Assembly (NCBI RefSeq): GCF_031877795.1
Contig: NC_133957.1
Span: 7,307,009-7,371,008, forward strand
Length of the DNA stretch: 64,000 nucleotides
Direction: 5' to 3'
Origin: Strix aluco
Lineage: Eukaryota; Chordata; Aves; Strigiformes; Strigidae
Part shown: in pieces, positions 32,801 through 44,800 of the stretch
How positions within the stretch are numbered: the stretch's first letter is position 1
Layout: each line of letters begins with the position of its first letter
The notes under the pieces: generated by a model
The model's input: the letters and a program-made list of their open reading frames with translations, nothing else
Databases searched by the model: none
What the model was told of the DNA's origin: nothing
Position numbers and translations under genes: made by a program

Positions 32801-35800
32801 CTGCAGTGAGAAGTGCAAGAAGACAGAGCTGCCGAGACCACCGGCCCGAAGGAGACACTTACCTCGGTGACAACCCAGCGGGAGCCACACCGACAAACTA
32901 CATGTGAAAGGGGATATGGTTAGTCAGTCATCTCCCACAGCAACCTCCAGGATGGGCACGTGGCCAGAAGCTCACTGAGAGGGTGACAGGCCTGGCTCCC
33001 CCCTCCCACCATCCAGCCCCACCACGTGCCTCTCACAGAGCTCGTCAAAAAGGGACCCAAAGTTGCTCCACCCAAGCGGAGATCACGAAGGACTCAACAA
33101 GACAGAGTCGGCCTTGACGAGTCTTCAAACTCTTCGTTCCGTCCCCTGGCTGATCACAGTCCCCTACATGCACTGGAGCAGCGAGATTCCCCCAATACTT
33201 ACAATAAATTTTATCCGTCGTCCCAATTTTCCAGTTCTTCTCATCAAAAAGCAGGTCTTCAGGCATGGTGGGAAGGTAGGAGCCCTTGGGAAGGAAACGG
33301 GACAGCAAGTGAGGTGTGGGGTCAGCATCTTCCTCGCTCGCTTCCCACCCATCTGAGGAAGAATTCTGCTTCTGGAGCAAGCAGTGGGGAGGAAGGCTCC
33401 TCCTGCACGGCCACGGTCCTCAGGGAGGAACTTCTGGTGAGGGAACAAGGAGCAAGCAAGGGAGCGAGGCACATCAGACAGGGAGTCCCCAAGATTCCCA
33501 ATTATTGATGAGTTTCGATTCTGGAACTGAATAAACCACAGGGCAAACATGGCCTTGAAGGGAAGGGGGAGGATCCAGAGATGGCTGTTGCCTTCGCTTC
33601 CAAGAAGAGCAGCACCATGTCCTGGTTGCTTCCTGCAGCCCTCAAATAACAGGGACAACTCGGGCACGGAGAGACCTGAGGGGAAGCCCAGCTCAGGAAT
33701 GAGCGTCTCTACCATCATCTGAGTGATAGAAGACCTTGGGCAAGAAGAAGGATGCTCGGGCTGGGATTCACAGAATCCCAGAGTCATTGAGGTTGGAAAA
33801 GACCTTGAAGTTCCTTCAGTCCAACCATGAACCTCACACTGACCGTTCCCAACTCCACCAGATCCCTCAGCGCTGGGTCAACCCGACTCTTCAACCCCTC
33901 CAGGGATGGGGACTCCCCCCCTGCCCTGGGCAGCCCATTCCAACGCCCAACAGCCCCTTCTGCAAAGAAATCCTTCCTAAGAGCCAGTCTGACCCTGCCC
34001 TGGCGCACCTTGAGGCCATTCCCTCTTGGCCTGCCGCTGGCTCCTTGGCTCAAGAGACTCATCCCCCCTCTCTGCACCCTCCTTTCAGGGAGTTGCAGAG
34101 GGCCATGAGGTCTCCCCTCAGCCTCCTCTTCTCCACACTAAACCCCCCCAGTTCCCTCAGCCGCTCCCCATCAGACCTGTGCTCCAGACCCTGCACCAGC
34201 TCCGTTGCCCTTCTCTGGACACGCTCGAGTCATTCAATGGCCTTTATGGAGTGAGGGGCCCAAAACTGAACCCACTCATCGAGGGGCGGCCTCACCAGTG
34301 CCGAGTACAGGGGTAAGATCCCTTCCCTGTCCCTGCTGGCCACACTGGTGCTGATACAAGCCAGGATGCCATTGACCTTCTTGGCCACCTGGGCACACTG
34401 CTGGCTCCTGTTCAGCCGGCTGTCAATCAATGCCCCCAGGTCCCTCTCTGACTGGCAGCTCTCCAGCCACTCCTCCCCAAGCCTGTAGCGCTGCTGGGGG
34501 TTGTTGTGGCCCAAGTGCAGCACCCGGCATTTGGCCTTACTGAAACTCCCCCAGTTGGCCTCAGCCCATCGCTCCAGCCTGGCCAGGTCTCTCTGCAGAG
34601 CCTCCCTACCCTCGAGCAGATCAACACTCCCACCCAACTTGGTGTCATCTGCAAACTTACTGAGGGTGCACTCGATCCCCTCGTCTAGAGCATCAATGAA
34701 GATGTTAAACAGGAGTGGCCCCAAAACCGAGCCCTGGGGGACACCACTCGTGACCGGCCACCAACCGGATTTAACTCCGTTCCCCACAACTCTTTGGGCC
34801 CGGCCATCAGCCAGTTTTTGACCCAGCGAAGCGTGCGATCATCCAAGGCACAAGCAGCCAGTTTCAAATCACCTAACCTCTGCCAGCGAAGCTCTGCCAG
34901 GCCCCCAGCTCCCCTTGAGTCAGTCAAGAGACCGGCACATCCCATAGACCATCCACCTCCTCCATGTTTGAAATGACCCAGGATGGACGATCCCAGTTAA
35001 TTCTCAGCCCAAGGAACGAGAAGGAAGAGGAACAACGATCTACAAAGCCACACTCTGACCAAAATGAAGCCTGACTGCCAGGACACATCGCGCCGGGATG
35101 GTGGGGTGGGGAGAGTTGAGCACCGCGGCCTCACCACTCACCTTCACCGCGGCAGGCTTGAAGCAGATGTTCTTGAGGAGGTGAGTGATGCGGCTCGGGA
35201 ACAGGGCCAGAGTGACCGCGGTGTGGAAGACCACCTCCAGCAGGCCTGGGTCTTCACCACCACCCAAAGCATCCATGATCTTCCTCAGTTTGTCTTCCAG
35301 CAGCTCATCTGGGACCGGTGGCAACCGAAGGATGTTCTCCATTTGTCTCATGACGGACTACAAAAGTTGAATGAAACAGAGATAAGCGAAGGCAACCACC
35401 GTGGCACCTCCCATCAGGACTCCTCTGGCTTCACCACTGAGGTTCAGTGGCCATGCAAAGGCTTATTTGTGTCCCCTGGCAGCAGGGAGCCCCCACTTCT
35501 CCCCACCAACACTTCCTGTTTCCAGGAGGTTCCAGACCAACCAACAGTTCCAGACCGAGCAACATTTCCAGACCAAAAACCATGGAAACCTCCTGTTAGA
35601 GACACGACGGATACTCACAGTCAAGCTCTGGTTTTCTGTGGAATCTTTGCTTTTTAGCTGGTTCTGTGCTTTGTCCAGCATCAAAAACACGGCTGTTGTG
35701 CTCCACCAGGTGTTTCTATCCTGGAAAACACAGACTCATGGTGTTATCCTAAGAAGCAAGTGGAAGGGTAAGAAGAGGAGGTTGAGTGCATCCTACAAGG

Positions 35801-38800
35801 GCCTGTTGCTCTCCTCAACTGGAAGGGACCCCCTGCGAGTCAATTTTCTAGGGTTCAAGCTCATAACAACCCGCCTGAGAAATGTTCTAGGGCTCAAGAA
35901 ACAACCCACCTGGGAAATTTCTACCCCTTGGGGTAAAATCCACTTCTCCACCTGGAGCATCTTCCATGTCGAGGTGAGCCCATAGACATCACAGAGATTT
36001 CTGATGAGAAACACCTGAGGCCACGGAGTCGGAGCTGTCGCCACCAGCTTCTTCATGGCGTTCACCAGGTCTCGATCCTTCTCGTTCTCCTCGGCAGTGG
36101 GTGCGTTGGGATCTGCAGCTGGAAAGGAGGTTTCTCGTTATGCCCAGGCCCCACCGGCGACACGTCACACACGGCCTTCCCCAACGCAGCCTCTCCAGCT
36201 GTTTAGGATCCAGGTTGCAGCAGGATCTTCTCCCCACAGGTTGAAACGTGGCTTCAAGCCAACGTACAGAAAGTCCCTGAAGACGTAGGGGAATACTTGG
36301 AGAACACAGTGAGTCTGGGGACTGAAGAGCTGGAAAGTTTGTCCAAAACAACTTCAATATTCATAAAACCAGTGATTTTCCAGTAAAAACCTCCAAGGCT
36401 AGATCTTTTTTGTGTTTAGTCTAGACCTTTTTAGGGGTAGGCGCAGTTCTCACGTGACGCTAAGCGAAAGAACTCACCGGAAAGCATCTGTCTGCCAAGC
36501 ACGGTGGCCACGTGGCTGATGGAAAGCCGGAGCTGGGCGATGAACTGGAGGGTGTCAATTTTTGAGGCCTCGGGCTCACAGGAAGCGGACAGGTCTGCGG
36601 TGGAGAGGCAGCTTTCTGCGAGCTGGCTGACGTCTTCTTCGGAAGAAGGATACATAAAATCCTGCAAGAGAGAGAGAGACACAGTTTTTAAGTCTAAAGG
36701 AGGGTTGTAAGTGAGCAGCTCCTCCTCCTTCCTTGTGCCTTCTGCTCATCTTTAAGGTGAGCCCCTCCTTTGGCTCCTCATCCATAAAACGATGTGGAGG
36801 GGGGGTAATTAATGTGATTAACAGATTTTTGCTGGCATGGTGGCTCCAGGTTATGGCGTTCGCAACCCAACGGGGCCTCACCTCCAGACAGTGCACCACC
36901 ATGAAGTAGAAGTGGTCCATGTTACTCTGGTTGGATATTATCTCCTCCATCGTGGACAGGTATTCTTCCAAGTGAACCTTGACGTTGTTGAACCTAGAGA
37001 AGAAAAGGACACGGAGAATCAGCAGCCGCATAGCTCAAGGGGCTCAGAAACGGCGTCGGGGAGCAACCTCGGGGCTGACCCGCAGCGCAGCAGCAGCTTC
37101 AGGAGGGACGACTGGATGGTGGGGCTGGTGTCCATGCACTCCTCGAAGGGCGACAACTCACTTTTCGGCTTGTACACTAAGAAAGAAACAAGAGACCCAT
37201 CAGGGGACGTCCAAGAGTGCGAGGTTGGACCCGGGTAGAGAAGACTCTGAGGTTTTTTTTACCCTTTTTCCGTGCCTGATGCTCGGGGTTGGGTTTGCAA
37301 GCCACAAACTTTATCAGCTGCTGAATGATTTTGGCAGACGGCGCCTCCCTGTCTCCCAAAAAGTACATGGTGATGAACTCAACGAAGAAGGAATTGCATT
37401 TCCTCCGGAATTTGTTGTGACAGGCAACAGCTTCCCTGGAGAGAAGAAGAAAAACGAGACTCGTGGTCAACCTCCAACCAAGGAAGGAAATTATGTCCCT
37501 CTCTCTGCAGAGCAAAGGCCCCAAATCAGGGAGGGGGCACCAGCATCTTCCATCCCAATATTTAACAAGAAGACACTTGAGACGGGCAGGTTTGGGTCAC
37601 CTTGTGGCCTCCGAAGCTGTGGGGGTGTAATCCTCTGGGAATTGCTCCTTGCAGATCTTACACTGCTTGTTCTCCCACTCCAGGATGCAGCGAGTGCAGA
37701 AGATGTGGCTGCAGGGCAGCTCGGCTGGGTCTGTGATCTCCCGCAGGCAGCTCTTGCATTCCTTCACACCTTTCCTGAGGGACAGCGCCAAAAGAAGAGG
37801 CAACTCAGCACGGATTTGAGGAGGGACACAGGTTGGCTCCTGCCTAACGTACGCCCCGGGGTGGGGATGGAGCTGGATGGGTGCTGGTGAGTCCAGGACA
37901 AGGGTGACCCACCACCACTTTGAGAACCAGCAGCTTCTGAGGTGCCTGAATCCCAGAATCCCAGAGTCACCTCGGTTGGAAACGCCCTTGAAGATCCTCC
38001 AACCCAACCATGAACCTCACACTGACCATTCCCAACTCCACCAGGTCCCTCAGCGCTGGCTCAACCCGACTCTTCAACCCCTCCAGGGATGGGGACTCCC
38101 CCCCTGCCCTGGGCAGCCCATTCCAACGCCCAACAACCCCTTCTGCAAAGAAATCCTTCCTAAGAGCCAGTCTGACCCTGCCCTGGCGCAGCTTGAGGCC
38201 ATTCCCTCTTGGCCTGCCGCTGGCTCCTTGGCTCAAGAGACTCATCCCCCCTCTCTGCACCCTCCTTTCAGGGAGTTGCAGAGGGCCATGAGGTCTCCCC
38301 TCAGCCTCCTCTTCTCCACACTAAACCCCCCCAGTTCCCTCAGCCGCTCCCCATCAGACCTGTGCTCCAGACCCTGCACCAGCTCCGTTGCCCTTCTCTG
38401 GACACACTCGAGTCATTCAATGGCCTTTTTGGAGTGAGGGGCCAAAAACTGAACCCACTCATCGAGGTGCGGCCTCACCAGTGCTGAGCACAGGGGTAAG
38501 ATCCCTTCCCTGTCCCTGCTGGCCACGCTGGTGCTGGTACAAGCCAGGATGCCATTGGCCTTCTTGGCCACCTGGGCACACTGCTGGCTCCTGTTCAGCC
38601 GGCTGTCAATCAACACCCCCAGGTCCCTCTCTGACTGGCAGCTCTCCAGCCACTCCTCCCCAAGCCTGTAGCGCTGCTGGGGGTTGTTGTGGCCCAAGTG
38701 CAGCACCCAGCATTTGGCCTTAGTGAAACTCCTCCTGACAACCATCCCATCCCTGAGAGGCAACAGTCCGCGGTCGGGATGCTGGGTGAGAGGCACGGAG

Positions 38801-41800
38801 AGCCTGGGCGCTCAGGGGAGCTGGTTTCTTTAGCGCCAGCCCTACGAGAAGTTCCTCCAGAGATGACTGATCACCTCCAAGACAGGCTCTCAGCCCTTGG
38901 CTTCATCACCGCGGCCTCCCTCTGGCCCAAAGTTCACCCCTTGTGCTGACATATTCCCCCACCCCCTTTACAAACATCACACCGATGGAAAAAAAAACCC
39001 AAAATCAACTTTTTTTCAGCTCAGACTTACACCAGATACACCACGTCAGCGTTCTCGTTGCATTTCTTCAGCACTCTCGTAACCAAATCAAAAGTGTCCT
39101 CCGGCTCAAATCCCGGCTTATCGTGGAGGCGCTGCAAAAGGCAAACACGCAGCGTAAGATCAGCAGAAATGTCTCTCAGGTACGTAGGGGACAAGTATTA
39201 TGGGATGTCGGTGCTGCAGGGACACCAGGTTAGACAGCGGAATTAAGCAGATCCACGTCTGGATGTCTCTGCGTGGAATTCTTGATACCGAATCCTTATT
39301 TTAGACTCGAATATAAATAGTCTTTGTCTCTTAGATGGTTTTTCCAGCTTTTTCCCATTCCTAAGCCCTCCTTCCAGCTGGGAGCTGAGGTCCTCTGGAA
39401 GAGAAGAGCCCTCCCAAGCTTCCAGCCCCGAGATGCCCCGGGGAACACCTACATTCCAGAGGAAGATGAACTGCTTCACCACAAGCCTCAGGAGTTTCTC
39501 CTCTATTTCCATCTCATTGTGCAGCAGGTGGTCAATCAACATGTAGACAATGTTGGTGCAGGTCCAGCGATGTCTGGAAAACACCAAAACCCCCCCCAAA
39601 AGAAAAAGATGGGGTTAGGTTGGAGCACAGACCTCCCACGGTCCCTTCCCGCTGGCGTTTCTGTGAGTCACCCCCGGGGGCACGTGGTCACAGGAGGACA
39701 TGAGAGCTCCTGAGGCAGCATAAGAAGGAGAAAGACACGGCGTGGTCCTGCCTACGCGGCTCGTTTCAACGAATCTTGGGCCGAACTGAAACCACCAGCC
39801 CATTTCTGGGTGTGGTGGTCCCAGGAGAGAGCTCCTCGCGCCACTCCCAAAAGCATTTTGGCCCCAGTAAGGAGAAATTCCACCAGAATTAAGCAGCGAA
39901 ACATCCACCGCTTTTTGGGTTTTTGGAGCCACTTTGGCACCGCGGTTGTGATAATGAGGAAGGAGCAGGAAGGAGGGGACTGTTGGAAGATTTGTGACTC
40001 TGGCTCCTCAGGAGGAGTGAGGCTACAGTTCACCTGACCTTCAGACAGCGAGGAGTTTGCTTGTGCTACAGTCACAGAATCCCAGAATCATTGAGGTTGG
40101 AAAAGCCCTTGAAGATCCTCCAGTCCAACCATGAACCTCACCCTGACCGTTCCCAACTCCACCAGGTCCCTCAGCGCTGGCTCAACCCGACTCTTCAACC
40201 CCTCCAGGGATGGGGACTCCCCCCCTGCCCTGGGCAGCCCATTCCAACGCCCAACAGCCCCTTCTGCAAAGAAATCCTTCCTAAGAGCCAGTCTGACCCT
40301 GCCCTGGCGCAGCTTGAGGCCATTCCCTCTTGTCCTGCCGCTGGTTCCTTGGCTCAAGAGACTCATCCCCCCTCTCTGCACCCTCCTTTCAGGGAGTTGC
40401 AGAGGGCCATTAGGTCTCCCCTCAGCCTCCTCTTCTCCACACTAAACCCCCCCAGTTCCCTCAGCCGCTCCCCATCAGACCTGTGCTCCAGACCCTGCAC
40501 CAGCTCCGTTGCCCTTCTCTGGACACACTCGAGTCATTCAATGGCCTTTTTGGAGTGAGGGGCCCAAAACTGAACCCACTCATCGAGGGGCGGCCTCACC
40601 AGTGCTGAGCACAGGGGTAAGATCACTTCCCTGTCCCTGCTGGCCACGCTAGTGCTGATACAAGCCAGGATGCCATTGGCCTTCTTGACCACCTGGGCAC
40701 ACTGCTGGCTCATGTTCAGCCAGCTGTCAATCAACACCCCCAGGTCCCTCTCTGACTGGCAGCTCTCCAGCCACTCCTCCCCAAGCCTGTAGCGCTGCTG
40801 GGGGTTGTTGTGGCCCAAGGGCAGCACCCGGCATTTGGCCTTATTGAAGCTCATACAGTTGGCCTCAGCCCATCGCTCCAGCCTGTCCAAATCCCTCTGC
40901 AGAGCCTCCCTACCCTCGAGAGATCAACACTCCCACCCAACTGGGTGTCATCTGCAAACTTACTGAGGGGGCACTCGATCCCCTCGTCTAGATCATCAAT
41001 AGAGATGTTAAAAGTCAGCAGAGAGTGACTAAACTTACAAGACGCTCTCCAGGAGTTGTTTCTTTTCTGGGTAGAACTGAAGCTGGTAGTTGTCCCGACT
41101 GATCCACTCCACCCAGGGCTTAATGGACTTGATGTTTTTGAGCCACGCTACACAGGCGTCGAAGGGCAACAGTCTGCTTTCGATGGGCTGCTCTTTCTTC
41201 AGGAGAATGTTCAGGGCGTCGAGAGCGACAAACTGAAACGATATTTGTGAAGAGAGAGAAAAAGAGTTGAAGGAAAGATCTGAGCTCACTGGGGGGTGCC
41301 ATGGAGGGAAGGGATTCCGCAGGACTAGATGCTGATGGAGCTCTGGGAGTAGCTGCTGGGGCTGAGTTAGAAAAAAATTAGATTTTATGGGTGAAGTTCT
41401 GGCGTCTGTAAACTTTTATGAGTCTATTTATGTCGTGGATCTTGGCGGCACCACAGGGAGTTCTCCAAAACCCTCAGCTGGCTGCTCTAAGCCACCAGCA
41501 CTGTAGGAGGGGTGTGGAGACGTGGCCGTGGCAAGCTGAGGAGCTGGAGCCCACCACGACAAATCCCACCCACCCCGAGGGTCAACGTGTCTAAGGGGAT
41601 GTAGAAGAACTTTAAATATAAATTAAATTATTTTAAATATAAATTATATTTAATCTGGTGTATTTGAAATAGATTTTAAGGCCTAGTGAAACGTGTTCAG
41701 GACGGAGCGATCTCGTCATATCACCAAGGCAACCGGCGTGAGGCTCAACAGGCCTGAAGAGTGTTCTTAGCCTGCTGCTTGTATAGTCCCGACCTAAGGC

Positions 41801-44800
41801 TGGTTTAAAACCCCATCAAGCTGATCCTATAGAGACAGTTCTAACAAAGGATGGTTAATTGACTAAACACAGGGGTTTTGCTAGATTAAGAGAATTTAGG
41901 ATAGAGAAACCACTTGCTCTACTTAAGCTTTTCATAGAACATCTTGAAGACTTCTCAGAACTGTGTGAGATGAAAACTAGTGGAAGAAAGATGAAGAAGA
42001 TGACCCAAAAGATGACCTGAAACTGAAGGATTGGAACCGGAAGAGAATTTGGCTGAGACAGGGGATTGTAGTGAACTTCAATAAACGATGAGAATCAAGA
42101 ACTAAAAGGTTGAGTGGAAACTTATAAAGACTTTGGGCTTGGGTAATAAATTTAGAAATAATATATAAATGCATGTGGCCTTCGGGCGTTGGCCACGCGT
42201 TGAGGTGTTGGCCCAACTCTTGAGTTGTTACTAAAGCTGCGCCTAGGGATACCCCCAGTCTGGCGAAATCCTTAACCAGGGGACTTCAACGTGATACCCA
42301 GAGCGCAGCGAAGATGAGGAAGTCTGACTAATTATGCAGCACGTCGTTAAACAACGGGAGTCGTGAAGGCCACCATGTTCGAACACCGGAGGGGAAGGGT
42401 TAGAGGGCGACCACACAGCTCTGGGCTCACCATCTTCTTGTGGGGGTTCTCGTACATTGCCCACAACTCGTTCACGACAGTGTCGTTGCTTTTGGCGATG
42501 TCGACGAAGAGCTGATAATCGTCACGGAGGTAGAAATATTCCATGTGAAGCCAAATGGGGGAAAAACTCATCTGCTTCCCGCCCGCGGAGGAGCAGAGTT
42601 GCTCTGCGTTGGTGAGGAAGGCTTTGGAAAGGATCTGCGGGTAAAACAAAACACATTATTTTTACTCAAAGTGACCAAAAAAGGGACTGAAATGAGACGC
42701 TCAGCATTGCTGTTGTATCCCAAATGAAGTTTCCTCATCAAAAATAGTTGTCAAGGTGGAATTAAGACCGAATGTTCGTAACAGCTGAGGAGTAGCCACA
42801 GACCAGCACCAGGGAGGGCTTGTAAAAACACCGGATTTGGCCAGGACTAGGGCCAAAGTCAAGGCCAGTTGAAGATGGTGCTCAACTCAACCCTACAGTG
42901 CTCCACCCAACCCTACAGTGCTCAACCCAACCCTACGGTGCTCCACTCAACCCTACGGTGCTCAACCCAACCCTACGCTGCTCCACTCAACCCTATGGTG
43001 CTCCACTCAACCCTATGGTGCTCAACCCAACCCTATGCTGCTCCACTCAACCCTACACTGCTCCACTCAACTCTACAGTGCTCAACCCAACCCTACGGTG
43101 CTCCACCCAACCCTACTCACCTCGTAGACGGAGTCATCTTGTCCAGGAAAAGCCATCCTGACAAAGTCGTTGGCATAATAGTGGAGCATGTCTGGAGTGC
43201 TGCCATCTGGCATCCAGACGTTCTTGATGAAGGTTTGGTAGAACCTGGCCACTTCCTCCGTCGGCTTCTTGGGTTGGTCTAGAAGGGACAGCGAAGAGAG
43301 TTACGGCCTCTTGGCAGAACAGCAGAGCACGTTGTTAAGACGGAGGTGGATGTGAGGGCGAGCGCAAGGCCACGGGTGAAGAGGCACAGTGCCTCCACTG
43401 GAAGCGGAGATACCACGCGGGTGGTTCCTCCTCTTAAGGACGTGGATTTGGGGCAGTTTTTGTGGTGTTAAAGCTCCCCCTGGAAAGCCTGATGTTACCT
43501 TTGGCATGATAGACCTTCTCCCACACGTCGTCCAGGTAGGCTTTCAAAACCCAACTGAATGGGAACTGGCAGAAGAGGGAGTTGTTGGGGTCTTCGGTCA
43601 TTGATAACACGGAAATCTTGGCGTCTGCCGCCCTTGAATTCAAACAACGCAGAAAGAAGCATTAAACTGCGCAACACACCGTAGGCGTCCAGAGTAGGAC
43701 CCCCTCAGAGAAGTTCCCAACTCCCACTGATGTCTTTCCTTTAAAGTTGCTCAGAAACTTGAGGAGAAATTTGGTTGGAAAGTCAGGGAAACTGGGCCAG
43801 ACCAAAGAAAGAGTGAATTTTGCCAACAGCTTAAAACAACCGGGAAGTTTTGGTGCCAGTTTTGGCAAGGATGAGTCAAGCATGAGCTACTATTTCGCTA
43901 CAACCACCAGCTTTTACTCTGCTAAGGAAAACCACCTCCGTGTACATTTACACCCTGTCTCTTACTTTGGGGTGTATTTAATTTTTAGGAACGTTTCTTC
44001 TTGGAACACCTGCAGCCACAGTTCTGCGAGCGGAGAGCCTTGGGAGATGTGATTCAGGTTGTTGTTGGCATCCGCCACGGCGAGAATTTGGGCAAAGACG
44101 TTCGTCACAATGTCCTCCAGGTGCATCCAGAGCGCCTGCCTGAAAAAGGAGATGCCACGCCTCGTCGTGTCGCTTCCCCACCCCCCACCAAGAAACCCTC
44201 CTCGGCATCGGTCTCAAAGACCCACAAATCAACCAAAACAACCCAACCGCTTCTGAAGATGCCAAATGTGGATGTCCGGGCTTCACACCGACCACCCTTT
44301 TGTATTTCAGAGTCAGCTGATGTTGTTGGCTTCCAAACAAGCCCATCCAAAAGAAGCTTCCTCAAAATCACCAGCACTCTTAACTAATTTTTTGCATTTT
44401 ATGACCTTTCAGCAAGCCCTTACCTTGGTCTGGTAAAAAACCCACATATTTAGACACTTCTCGGTTGCCATGTCTCGGTCTTTAAGCAAGGTGCCTCCCA
44501 CTTCACGCCGAGCAGTTTTAGGACCAGAATTACCCAGCGTTGAGGAGGTGGCCCACAGCCAGCCCTACCTGAACGATGTGTCTTCCAGGATGAATTCCAC
44601 AGAGAGCGCCCTGCGGAAGATCCATTCCCTTGGCTTTTGGATCAGTTTCTCTCGTTCTTGTAGGAGGTAACAAATCCTCTTCTTCAGGATGGTCATGAAG
44701 CGGCTGGAAACTAATCACAAAAGAGCTGGTTAAAACCCTCCTGGCGCTCATCTCCAAGTCAGGAGACTCCATCAAAACCCTTTTCCACTCAAAAATCGCA

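Noticed and set aside
34230-34787. 185-codon frame with reverse-transcriptase motifs as a host gene
   Set aside because: It is the RT part of a 5'-truncated CR1 LINE, one of many copies in the window.
44430-44500. Exon-like minus-strand segment reading [13 protein letters not shown] followed by GTAAGG
   Set aside because: No acceptor gives a phase compatible with exons 18 and 19, which join directly and restore the RNF213 FRQALW phrase. Treated as chance or a decoy.
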